A stretch of 64,000 bases of DNA from Oxalobacteraceae bacterium (GTDB lineage: Bacteria; Pseudomonadota; Gammaproteobacteria; Burkholderiales; Burkholderiaceae_D), in the NCBI GenBank assembly GCA_027486615.1, contig JAIXOW010000449.1, positions 25,654-89,653 of the forward strand, in the 5' to 3' direction. This document shows positions 22,873-32,031 of this stretch, piece after piece (within the stretch, counting starts at the first letter, position 1; every line of letters begins with the position of its first letter). The position numbers were made by a program, and so were the translations under genes. The notes beneath the pieces are model-generated. The model did not search any database. It was not told the origin of the DNA and saw nothing but the letters and a program-made list of their open reading frames with translations.

Positions 22873-23937
22873 ATGATGGACGCAGGTGAGTTAGAACATG
22901 TTCCATCATCCCCTACCTCAGCACTCACTCCCCTAGAATTTACTGGTAAAGCTTCAGAGTATTTTGGTATTTGGATTACCAACATACTGCTGAGCATAAT
23001 CACCATAGGCATTTATTCAGCTTGGGCTAAAGTTAGAACAAAAAAATACTTTGCGCATCACACTTTGATCGCGGGTACGGGCTTTGATTACCATGCTAAG
23101 CCACTGAATATCTTAAAAGGGCGCATCATCGCAGTTGTGCTGTATTCCATTTATGGTTTTGTTTCGCAAGCATCACCGCTATTGGCAGTTATCTTTTTAG
23201 GACTCGTCTTTTTAGCAACGCCTTGGATAATCCTACAATCCATGCGCTTTAATTTACGCAATACCAGTCATCGCGGCTTACGCTTTAATTTCGTGGGTAA
23301 ACTCGGTGAGGCAGTCAAGATTTATATCTTTTACACTGCACTCATTGTTTTTACCTTAGGTTTAATCCTACCTTTTTTAAATTATCGCTCACGTAGTTTT
23401 GCAATTAACAATACGTGTTTTGGATTGTCACGTTTTCAAGCACAGCTAACGGCAAGAAGTTTTTATCTCACTTATCTTAAGTTAGGTGGTTGGATGATAT
23501 TCGTTGCTATTGGTTGTGCTGCATTATTAGGTTTGGCTTATACAGTCGGTCTGGGTTTTAATTTAACCGAGCTAATCTCCTTTTTACCGCTACTGTTATT
23601 GATAGTCGTGATTGTTGGTCCTGGAGCCTATTTAAAAGCAAGCTTGGGTAAGCTAGTTTATAACAGTACCCATTTAGAAAATTTTTCTTTTAAATGTGAC
23701 TGGCGCGCACGTGATTTAATCTGGATCTATGCCTCGAATTTTCTTTTGATTGTGTTGAGTTTTGGCTTACTCATACCTTGGTCAAAAATTCGCTCTACAA
23801 GGTATCTGGTTAGTCACATGACAATCAAAGGCGATACAAACTTTGATCAATTTGTAGCTGGAAAAATAGACCAACTCGCCGCCACCGGACAGGAGATAGG
23901 CGAGTTCTTTGATGTTGATCTTCCAGTATTAGGATGA
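22873..23937 (+). CDS. YjgN/DUF898 family membrane protein
   Basis: EFTGKASEYFGIWITNILLSIITIGIYSAWAKVRTKKYF; repeated W(S/A)K(I/V)R(S/T) blocks. Confidence 0.85.
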   Translation: MMDAGELEHVPSSPTSALTPLEFTGKASEYFGIWITNILLSIITIGIYSAWAKVRTKKYFAHHTLIAGTGFDYHAKPLNILKGRIIAVVLYSIYGFVSQASPLLAVIFLGLVFLATPWIILQSMRFNLRNTSHRGLRFNFVGKLGEAVKIYIFYTALIVFTLGLILPFLNYRSRSFAINNTCFGLSRFQAQLTARSFYLTYLKLGGWMIFVAIGCAALLGLAYTVGLGFNLTELISFLPLLLLIVVIVGPGAYLKASLGKLVYNSTHLENFSFKCDWRARDLIWIYASNFLLIVLSFGLLIPWSKIRSTRYLVSHMTIKGDTNFDQFVAGKIDQLAATGQEIGEFFDVDLPVLG

Positions 23938-24977
23938 AATTTTCAGCACGTTACTTTGATGGTCAACGCGCAACTGCGCATGAAGTTACTGTGACATTGT
24001 GGGAAGGTGAAATATCTTTTCAGTTTCAAGATACGCATCTTGTATATAAAAAAAATCAATACGTCATACAAACTGCTTTAGCAGAAGTAACGCGCATCAT
24101 TGAATTAGAAGATGGCGGTAGATTAGAAGTGGCGGATCCATCAGGTCAATTCACTCACCATACCGCGACTGGATATGTGGCTAAAATTATTTATGCACTA
24201 GAAAATAATTTCCGCTATGTCGCTTTAGCCTTAACTCTCACCATAGTACTGATATGGAGCTTCATCTCCTATGGCGTACCTTTCACAGCTGAGCAAGTTG
24301 CCCACGCCATACCTCTTTCAACTGAGAAGGCCATGGGTGAGCAAGTGCTACAAGCCATGGATATAGAAGAATATGTTTTTCAACCTTCTTTGCTCTCAGT
24401 TTCTCGACAAGAGAAAATTAAATCGCAATTACAGAATTTATGTCAGCAACAAACGAATTGCCCACCATATAAATTATTATTTAGAAAATCAGCACGGCTA
24501 GGTGCGAATGCATTCGCCCTACCTGGTGGAACATTAATTATCACTGACGATTTAGTGCACATAGCACGTAATGATAATGAAATCACTGCAGTGCTTGCAC
24601 ATGAGTTAGGACATATCAATCGTCGACATGCCATGCGTCAGGTTTTGCAATCTACATTATCAGGATTAGTCATGGTTGCAGTGCTTGGAGATTTTGATTT
24701 AATTGCGTCAGGTCTGCCAGCGACCTTACTGCAATTGCGCTATACCCGCAAAATGGAATTAGAAGCTGATGCCTATGCTTTACAAGCGTTACAACTTGCC
24801 TGTATCTCGCCAATGGCTTTTGTGAATATTCTTGAGCGACTAAGTGGCGCTCACAAAGAAGATGAATCAGAAAAATCGACCAGTAGTGTTGAGAGATTAT
24901 TAGCGAGTCATCCTGATACGACTATCAGACTGAAAGCATTCAGAGATGCTGAGATGAAGTGTGGTTTCACTCAGTAA
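23934..24977 (+). CDS. M48 family metallopeptidase, membrane-anchored
   Basis: NAFALPGGTLIITDDLV, AVLAHELGHINRRHAMRQV (HExxH), ELEADAYALQAL; ATGA overlap with upstream gene. Confidence 0.9.
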   Translation: MKFSARYFDGQRATAHEVTVTLWEGEISFQFQDTHLVYKKNQYVIQTALAEVTRIIELEDGGRLEVADPSGQFTHHTATGYVAKIIYALENNFRYVALALTLTIVLIWSFISYGVPFTAEQVAHAIPLSTEKAMGEQVLQAMDIEEYVFQPSLLSVSRQEKIKSQLQNLCQQQTNCPPYKLLFRKSARLGANAFALPGGTLIITDDLVHIARNDNEITAVLAHELGHINRRHAMRQVLQSTLSGLVMVAVLGDFDLIASGLPATLLQLRYTRKMELEADAYALQALQLACISPMAFVNILERLSGAHKEDESEKSTSSVERLLASHPDTTIRLKAFRDAEMKCGFTQ

Positions 24978-25286
24978 GTTTTCGAGCAATGAGTTCATCG
25001 CTCAAATGAATTTTTGGCTTCATTGATTTATTTGAAAATTTAAATTAGTTTAATAATAAAAATTAAAAATATTCAAATAGATTTCAAACAAACGTCTTGA
25101 TTTTTAAGCGCTACAAGATAACTTCCAAAGTGATGATGCCAATATCAACCTTGGCAAAAAATAACTGCAATAACCAAGCAACAAATTTTTAAGCGTCGTT
25201 ACTACTTCGGACGTTCCAATTTCAGTTTTGACTGTTGTTTCAGACTTAGCTGTTCATATTGGTTCACGTCCAATCAATTATGTCTC

Positions 25287-25302
25287 GTCAATATATATTG
25301 AC
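25287..25302. promoter_or_regulatory. Palindromic operator-like site GTCAATATATATTGAC
   Basis: Perfect 16-bp palindrome upstream of 25382 ORF. Confidence 0.45.
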
Positions 25303-25348
25303 AATTGTTCTCTCGGCATTTTTGTTTCCGGTTTGTTGTTCAAAACTT

Positions 25349-25364
25349 GTCAATAGTAATTGAC
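25349..25364. promoter_or_regulatory. Palindromic operator-like site GTCAATAGTAATTGAC
   Basis: Same GTCAAT-N4-ATTGAC half-sites as 25287..25302, 62 bp away, 18 bp before the ORF. Confidence 0.45.
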
Positions 25365-25381
25365 TCATCAAGGGGATAACC

Positions 25382-26284
25382 ATGGATTTTTCGGCAGTCA
25401 CAAAACGTTCTACCGCTATGCCTGATATCAGTAGCTCAATGGAAATTGTGAGCCCACAGGCAACACCAGAGTCAGTAAGTAAAAACGCACAAATTTTAAA
25501 GAGCGTCTGCAAAGACTTTCAGCATAGTTCAACAAATCATCCAGGCTTGGGTGTGCAAGAACTTTCCAAGCACCATTGCTGGGGAACCATCTATTCAAAT
25601 GTAGACCAAGCTGCCTTGCATGATGCGCATCAGAAGATGTCAATATTAGTTTCACTTTGCGCTAAAAAAGATATTGTTCTTCATCCAAGAAAAGAAAAAA
25701 CACTTACTAGGATTCAGGAAAAGCACGCGATTGCACAAACATCGAGAGAAAAAGTTGGTTTTATTGATGATTTTAAAGTTGTCTCTGACTTCATGGCCGG
25801 ACGAGTCCATTGCCGGGTCGCTGACATTGCAACAGTTGTGGATAAACTGAAGCAGTTGGCAAGCGACAGTGATGGCTGGTGTGTGGTGAGGGGAGAAGGC
25901 AGCGACTCTTATGGGGCGCATAAAAAGGATGGCACTTTCAAGGACATCGTGCAATATGCTTTCATGTACTTGCCAGAACTCGGTCATGTCGCCGAATTTC
26001 AGGTTGGACATGAAATGGCGGCGGTAACCTTTACCATCGACTCATATTTGAGAGATCAAAAAAAATACGTCGGCGAAGCTGCGCTGCCCCTCAGTTTGTG
26101 GGGCGACAAAGATAAGGGAACGCAACTATACGGTGCAGTTAAGGAATATTTGCTGCTGCAAGCAAATCAGCCTAGCGCCACAGATTTGGCAAATAAAAAA
26201 CAGGAGTGCAAGATTGTTGCTGAGCGCTTGTTTGCCGATGTCAGCATGCCAATCGAGGTGAGGGACGTTCTTAATTCGCTGTGA
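25382..26284 (+). CDS. Orphan protein with possible RelA/SpoT-like nucleotidyltransferase features
   Basis: Intact 300 aa ORF; RKEKTLTRIQEKHA ... DFMAGRVHCRVADIATVVDKLKQL ... VAEFQVGHEM resembles RelA/SpoT motif order. Weak, by eye only. Confidence 0.4.
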   Translation: MDFSAVTKRSTAMPDISSSMEIVSPQATPESVSKNAQILKSVCKDFQHSSTNHPGLGVQELSKHHCWGTIYSNVDQAALHDAHQKMSILVSLCAKKDIVLHPRKEKTLTRIQEKHAIAQTSREKVGFIDDFKVVSDFMAGRVHCRVADIATVVDKLKQLASDSDGWCVVRGEGSDSYGAHKKDGTFKDIVQYAFMYLPELGHVAEFQVGHEMAAVTFTIDSYLRDQKKYVGEAALPLSLWGDKDKGTQLYGAVKEYLLLQANQPSATDLANKKQECKIVAERLFADVSMPIEVRDVLNSL

Positions 26285-26476
26285 TAACAAGCTGAAAGAG
26301 GTACTGGGGAGGCTAGCCATTTATTGGTCGACTGCATCAATTCATACTAGGCTTCCTTCCCTACACCGGTATTGTCGTGATTCTTGAAGTTTCCCTAATG
26401 CTTATTTAAAGTCTTGAATCAATCAAGTGAATTCACTTAATATACTTCTAGAAAATAATTTTCTCTATAAATATTT

Positions 26477-26860
26477 TTATTTGCCGATTTTCTTAAGAAT
26501 CAATAGTCGCTTTTGTGTTTCATCAACTTCGCAATATCGTTGAGCTGCATATCCTCGTGGTGTTTCATCTTTATTTTTGCAAGAAGATTTCTTCTTAATC
26601 CACTTTCTTTGCTCTTCACGTAAAGATTTCTTTTGATCTTCAGGAAGAGTGGACATAAGCTGTTTGTAAGTCTGATTCAAATCTTTATCTAAGATTTCGT
26701 AATTCGCATCTAAACAATCCAGTGTGGCGGGCACATCTGCCGCAGGAATTCCTGAGCAATCGGCGAGTTGTTGAGCACTTGCATTAATTGAGATGCTTAG
26801 TGTCAGTAATGCTAATAAATTAGAGAAATTAATTTGTTTGTGTTTTAAAAATAATTTCAT
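26477..26860 (-). CDS. LprI/DUF1311 family protein
   Basis: Signal peptide; CLDANYEILDKDLNQTYKQLMSTLPEDQKKSLREEQRKWIKKKSSCKN. Confidence 0.8.
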   Translation of the reverse strand: MKLFLKHKQINFSNLLALLTLSISINASAQQLADCSGIPAADVPATLDCLDANYEILDKDLNQTYKQLMSTLPEDQKKSLREEQRKWIKKKSSCKNKDETPRGYAAQRYCEVDETQKRLLILKKIGK

Positions 26861-27008
26861 AGTTATCCTTTAAGTAATTTAGGTTTTTTTATTATATTTT
26901 ATTATTCGATCGAATAGATATTGCATCAGCTTATATTATCCTCTGGGAGCTTTAATTAATCCCTTAAATCATTAAAAATGTAGGCGCATGAAATAGTCGA
27001 TTTGAAAC

Positions 27009-27782
27009 TCAAGTTGTAAATGCCGCCCAAGTTAAAAACATCCAAGCTGACACATACGCTGCAGTTCCTGCGAGAAGTCCCACGTTAGCGTACTGTCCCG
27101 CAAAGCGTTCTACTAGTAATCCTAAGAGGGGAATAAATTGTTGAGCGTGCACACCTAAAAAATGTGAGGGGCGTATATCGCGATAGAGATGCCAGCCAAC
27201 TATAGGAAGGCCAACGCCTGCTGGCGGTTGATGTCCTCCAAGTAGAAAGCCACTCACGGTTGAGAGTATGAAGGTAAGTAGTAAGCCAATCACGACACCT
27301 AAGGTGACGACAGAAAGTCCCATAGTTTTTTGTTCTTGCCAAATCTCCCAAGCTAGCCATGCTTGTGTCGCTGTTAATCCAACCGCGGCAATTGCCATTA
27401 CACCAAACAGAATCATGTGCAACACATCGCTGTTGTTGTAATGCGATGCCTCTCCTTGCGATCCTTGATAAGTGATGTACACCACTTCAAACAAAGAGGT
27501 GAGGATGAGTAAAGCAGTGATCCAAATATAGGTTTGCGTAGTTCCTACCGAAGTATGCGCAATGCTCACTAGCCAAACGGTGGTCCAAGCAAATAGAACA
27601 GTCGCTGCCATGAATTTCATAGGCTTGACCCACACACCGACATCACGAATTGTTCGTATGTCTGTGAGTGATACGAGATAAGTGATACCTAAAGCCGCAA
27701 GCATTAAGCCACCATAAATCACTAAGATTTTGGAGGCTAGGCTAAGTGCTGACCAGTTGAGGGCTATGAATTGTTGGATCAT
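27009..27782 (-). CDS. Hypothetical multi-pass membrane protein
   Basis: 257 aa with about seven hydrophobic segments; no recognised motif. Confidence 0.65.
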   Translation of the reverse strand: MIQQFIALNWSALSLASKILVIYGGLMLAALGITYLVSLTDIRTIRDVGVWVKPMKFMAATVLFAWTTVWLVSIAHTSVGTTQTYIWITALLILTSLFEVVYITYQGSQGEASHYNNSDVLHMILFGVMAIAAVGLTATQAWLAWEIWQEQKTMGLSVVTLGVVIGLLLTFILSTVSGFLLGGHQPPAGVGLPIVGWHLYRDIRPSHFLGVHAQQFIPLLGLLVERFAGQYANVGLLAGTAAYVSAWMFLTWAAFTT

Positions 27783-27887
27783 TTATAAGATGTTTGGAGC
27801 TAATTTACTTTGCCGTATTTAAGACAAGAAATCACAGTATGGAAAATAGTAGGCAAGTGGACAGAAATTGGATAAGAGTAATTGCCT

Positions 27888-27990
27888 CACTCCTAACGAC
27901 ATTTCTTTGTGAGTACCTACTACTCTGCACTCCAGCTTCCTGACTTACCGCCATGCTTCTCTAGTACTTTGACATCAGACATGATTATGC
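27888..27990 (-). pseudogene. Displaced remnant of the moaC 3' end
   Basis: About 91% identical by hand alignment to 29249..29351; minus strand encodes [20 protein letters not shown]-stop, the MoaC C terminus. Confidence 0.85.
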
Positions 27991-28282
27991 AACTGACGAC
28001 TAATATATATCGCCATAGCAAAACATCATAAAGTCGAAGTTAATAAAATCAATACCTTATTAAATTTAAAAATAGAATTATTTTTTGAATTATTTTGAAG
28101 TCATAATTATATAGTTATATCTTGTTTTTCTATGCTTAAAATTCAATTGATGATCAATTTAAATAAATTTTATTAAATAATCACCCTCATCAAAGGAACA
28201 ATATATAATTTAAAGACAATATAGAAGTTAAGATTAATAAAGTATCTGTTGTATTGGATATTTAATTGGAAATCAAATTAAC

Positions 28283-28678
28283 ATGAAAAGACTTGTTTAT
28301 TTTGTTGTCATTTTAATGATAACTGCTTGTGCATCAAAACCTCAAGTTGCTATTGATCCAAAATCAATCAAGGATGTCATTCAATATAATAAAGATAAAG
28401 ATGAATGTACTGCCGTTGCATCTTCATATGATTTGGGTGAAAAAACTGGTAAAAATGCTGTAGTTGGAGGAGCTGCTGGTGCTGTTGGAGTGGCTGGTAT
28501 TGCTACGGCAGTAGCTGGAGCAGTTTTCTTGCCAGCTATTCCATTTATCATTGCTGGTGGTGCTGCTGGTGCCACTGCAGGTGGTGGGATGAGTAAGATG
28601 GAAGAGACAAAGGCTCGCGAGCAAATTTTGGCTCAATGCATGACTGATAGAGGTTATAAAGTCTATGCCCCCAAATAA
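28283..28678 (+). CDS. Glycine-zipper lipoprotein
   Basis: Lipobox ITAC (MKRLVYFVVILMITACASKP); GKNAVVGGAAGAVGVAGIATAVAGAV glycine-rich helix. Confidence 0.7.
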   Translation: MKRLVYFVVILMITACASKPQVAIDPKSIKDVIQYNKDKDECTAVASSYDLGEKTGKNAVVGGAAGAVGVAGIATAVAGAVFLPAIPFIIAGGAAGATAGGGMSKMEETKAREQILAQCMTDRGYKVYAPK

Positions 28679-29072
28679 TTACTATCGATGGATATTTATG
28701 CTCTTGGTAGTTTTTATTTCTGGGTGTGCTTCTGTCACTGGAAGTAATTCACAGAGCATAACAGTCGCAGCAATATGCGATTCTTCAAAAATCGTAAAAG
28801 GAGCCATGTGTACTTTGGTAAACGATAAAGGACAATGGTTTGTTGAGTCTCCAGGTACAGTACTTATACAAAAATCATTTAATGAATTAACTGTCAGCTG
28901 TAAACACCGTGATGCATACGGGATATTAGTAATAAAGTCCTCGAGTAACGCCAATATTTGGGGTAATGTTGTCGCGGGAGGATTTATAGGAGCTGCAGTA
29001 GATTCAAGTACTGGGGCGGGGTTTAATTACCAACCTATGATTACAATATCAATGAATGGCAGTTGTAATTAG
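28665..29072 (+). CDS. Putative lipoprotein of unknown function
   Basis: Lipobox ISGC (FMLLVVFISGCASVTG); KGAMCTLVNDKGQWFVESPGTVLIQKS; overlaps upstream ORF by 14 nt. Confidence 0.65.
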   Translation: MPPNNYYRWIFMLLVVFISGCASVTGSNSQSITVAAICDSSKIVKGAMCTLVNDKGQWFVESPGTVLIQKSFNELTVSCKHRDAYGILVIKSSSNANIWGNVVAGGFIGAAVDSSTGAGFNYQPMITISMNGSCN

Positions 29073-29280
29073 ACCTTTAGAAAACTATATTCTAATAAAG
29101 TTTTTTTAAATCAGTAGAAAGCTTAATGGCTTGGTTATTTAGGTGTGATTTTTTAAAAATATTTGTTTGCCACTTACCATGTCTGTTTCTGAAGGTTGCC
29201 ATTTTTTTCTGCCTCACTAGGACAGAATTAGGCCTTACGCTATTTCCCCACTACTAACGACATTTCTTTGTAAGTGCCTA

Positions 29281-29811
29281 CTACTCTGCACTCCAGCTTC
29301 CTGACTTACCACCGTGCTTCTCTAGTACTTTGACATCCGACATCACCATGCCGCGATCGACTGCTTTGCACATATCGTAAATGGTGAGTAGTCCTACTTG
29401 CACTGAGGTGAGAGCTTCCATTTCTACGCCAGTCTTACCAAATGTTTCAACTTGAGCATGACACAGGATGCTGGAATCTTTTTCATGCACTGTGAAGTCA
29501 ACCGCAACGCGCGTTAATGCGAGTGGGTGGCATAAAGGAATGAGATCACTGGTGCGTTTAGCTGCCATGATGGCGGCGATACGTGCAATGCCAAGTACAT
29601 CGCCTTTTTTTGCGCTACCTGATGTGATGATGGCGAGTGTTTCTGGCTTCATACGTATGACGCCACTTGCCATGGCAATGCGATGCGTTTCAGCTTTGGA
29701 GCCGACATCCACCATGTGGGCTTGTCCGCCTTCATCGAAGTGGGTCAGGCCGCCATTCAGATCAGTTGTTGTGGTGGGTTTGTTTGCAGTAGTCATGGCA
29801 AGGGTTGGCAA
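29281..29811 (-). CDS. moaC: Cyclic pyranopterin monophosphate synthase MoaC
   Basis: [93 protein letters not shown]. Start may be internal MTTANKP. Confidence 0.97.
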   Translation of the reverse strand: MPTLAMTTANKPTTTTDLNGGLTHFDEGGQAHMVDVGSKAETHRIAMASGVIRMKPETLAIITSGSAKKGDVLGIARIAAIMAAKRTSDLIPLCHPLALTRVAVDFTVHEKDSSILCHAQVETFGKTGVEMEALTSVQVGLLTIYDMCKAVDRGMVMSDVKVLEKHGGKSGSWSAE

Positions 29812-29858
29812 AATATGAACAGAAGTAAGTCAAGCAAAGATGCAGGTATCATAGCATC

Positions 29859-31388
29859 ATGAAACGTTTTTCTTCTTCCGGTTGGCAAGGATCATCCCTG
29901 CGTTTACTCATCGCTGCGCTGTTTGCGCTGGCTAGTCCTTCTTGGATCGCTCCTACTCCCGCTCAAGCACAAAATCTGCCCAATTTAGGTGGCGCTGATG
30001 GCGAGGAGTTGTCACCGCTGATGGAGCGCAAGCTTGGCGAGCAAATTATGCAAAGCATCAAGCGCGACCGCGATTTTATTAATGACCCATTGGTCTCGGA
30101 TTATTTAAATAATTTCGGTGCTGTTTTGTTGGCTGCTAATCCACAAGCGCGCGCAGACACGGGTTACGATTTTTTATTTTTTGCGGTGCGTGATCCTTCA
30201 TTAAATGCATTTGCTCTGCCAGGTGGTTTTATTGGTATGCATTCAGGGCTAGTGTTGTCTGCACAATCTGAATCGGAATTAGCTTCTGTGTTATCGCATG
30301 AAATTGGTCACGTCTCGCAACGGCATATTGCACGCATGATAGGCAATCAAAAACAAGACTCGCTGTTACCGTTAGCAGGGATTTTGATTGGTTTATTGGC
30401 TGCACGTAGTAGTCCTGATTTAGCTGCTGCCTCCATGATGGGTGGCACCGGTTTGGCAGTGCAAAGACAATTAGGATTTAGTCGTGATGCGGAACGCGAG
30501 GCAGATCGAGTTGGTTTACAAATTTTGCGTACAGCAGGATTTGAAGCTTCAGGTATGGTGAATTTCTTTGGACGTTTGCAAGCTGCAAGTCGAAATTCGA
30601 ATGATTCAGCACCTGCTTATTTACGTACTCACCCAGTCACTACTGAGCGTATTGCAGATATTGAAGCGCGTATAAGAAATGAAACCTATCGTCAGCATGT
30701 AGATAGTTTAGATTTTTCTCTCATCAAAGCGCGTATGCGTGTTTTGCAAAATGATACGCCTCAGGGTTGGCGTGATTCAGCAGTTTTTTTTAATCAGTTA
30801 TTTAAGCAAGAGACGCGACCAGCGATGTTGGCAGCGCGTTATGGCTTAGCGCTGCTTGCTATAAAACAGCGCGATGTGAATCGTGCGACTGAATTGTTAA
30901 AAGAGATGAATGAGGATGTGTTACGCAAACCTGCCTTGCCTGCTACATCTATTTTGACGGCATTTAAAATTGAACTAGCACTTATAAACAATCAGCCTGC
31001 TGAAGCCTTAAAGCTGGCGCAGCAAGCGCGTACGCAATATCCTGTATCGCGCGCTATTACCATGCTTTATGTTGATTCATTGATGGCGACAGGTAAGCGT
31101 GACGAAGCGATTTTATTTTTGCGTGATTTGGTACAAATGAATAAGCAAGACCAAATTTTGTATCAAGTCTTAGCTAAAGCTTATGCAGATCAAGGTAAGT
31201 TAGCGCTGCAGCATATGACGCTGACTGAATACTATGTATTAGCAGGTAGTTTGCCCGCGGCATTAGAACAGCTAAGATTAGCGCGCGCTGCGAATGATGC
31301 AACGTTCTATGATCAAGCGATGATTGATGCGCGTGAGCGTGAGTTGCAAGTTACGTGGAAAGAAATGTTAAAACAGAAGGGCAAGTAA
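29859..31388 (+). CDS. Periplasmic M48 metalloprotease with TPR region (BepA/YfgC family)
   Basis: LNAFALPGGFIGMHSGLVLSAQSESELASVLSHEIGHVSQRHIARMI (HExxH); DAEREADRVGLQIL; C-terminal TPR-like helices. Confidence 0.92.
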   Translation: MKRFSSSGWQGSSLRLLIAALFALASPSWIAPTPAQAQNLPNLGGADGEELSPLMERKLGEQIMQSIKRDRDFINDPLVSDYLNNFGAVLLAANPQARADTGYDFLFFAVRDPSLNAFALPGGFIGMHSGLVLSAQSESELASVLSHEIGHVSQRHIARMIGNQKQDSLLPLAGILIGLLAARSSPDLAAASMMGGTGLAVQRQLGFSRDAEREADRVGLQILRTAGFEASGMVNFFGRLQAASRNSNDSAPAYLRTHPVTTERIADIEARIRNETYRQHVDSLDFSLIKARMRVLQNDTPQGWRDSAVFFNQLFKQETRPAMLAARYGLALLAIKQRDVNRATELLKEMNEDVLRKPALPATSILTAFKIELALINNQPAEALKLAQQARTQYPVSRAITMLYVDSLMATGKRDEAILFLRDLVQMNKQDQILYQVLAKAYADQGKLALQHMTLTEYYVLAGSLPAALEQLRLARAANDATFYDQAMIDARERELQVTWKEMLKQKGK

Positions 31389-31390
31389 GC

Positions 31391-31984
31391 TTAAATGGAT
31401 AGTCGTGGCTTTTGCTGAAATCCAAATTGCTGCGCTATGCTGTTTGAATGCACAAATTTAACAGGCAATAAATCCTCACCGATCTTAAAACTACAATCTT
31501 CAGTTGGTTGATGCATCCAATTTAATAATTCTGCATCACTGCAGCTAGTACCGTTTAGCCTGAATTGTGAAAGACAAGCAGCGATGTCACGATCATCCAA
31601 CATGGCGATTTGTGTGGCGTTTTGAAATAGAAAATTTCCTGTGTCACTTAACCAAACTGTGTGTATGTCTTTCAGTACAAGACCATCTTGGGTGACAAAA
31701 TTTTCTTGTGTATCGGTTCTAGCGATAAAAGGAGTGGTTTCAAGATCAACATAAACGCGCTGTGGGCCATTTTGAAAATACCATGCGCCAGTTACATCAC
31801 TTGCATAATTTCTATAGATGAAAGCTAGCAAGCTGGCATGACGAATAGGATCGCCTGCTGTAGCATTTTTTTGTGCGACTTCATCACACATACGAAACAC
31901 ACCCCGTGCATCTAGTCTTAGCCATCCATAACAATGCGGCACATTCGGCCACTTTGCCATGGCCTGTTTAACGATGTCATCCAT
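31391..31984 (-). CDS. Conserved hypothetical protein
   Basis: MDDIVKQAMAKWPNVPHCYGWLRLDARGVFRMCDE ... GAWYFQNGPQRVYVDLETTP; intact ORF, function unknown. Confidence 0.65.
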   Translation of the reverse strand: MDDIVKQAMAKWPNVPHCYGWLRLDARGVFRMCDEVAQKNATAGDPIRHASLLAFIYRNYASDVTGAWYFQNGPQRVYVDLETTPFIARTDTQENFVTQDGLVLKDIHTVWLSDTGNFLFQNATQIAMLDDRDIAACLSQFRLNGTSCSDAELLNWMHQPTEDCSFKIGEDLLPVKFVHSNSIAQQFGFQQKPRLSI

Positions 31985-32031
31985 AGTATTGTTCTCAATT
32001 ACTCATGCATCAAAATCAAACCAGCATAGTA

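Noticed and set aside
29468-29818. Plus-strand ORF antisense to moaC
   Set aside because: moaC is unambiguous on the minus strand; the antisense frame has no supporting features.
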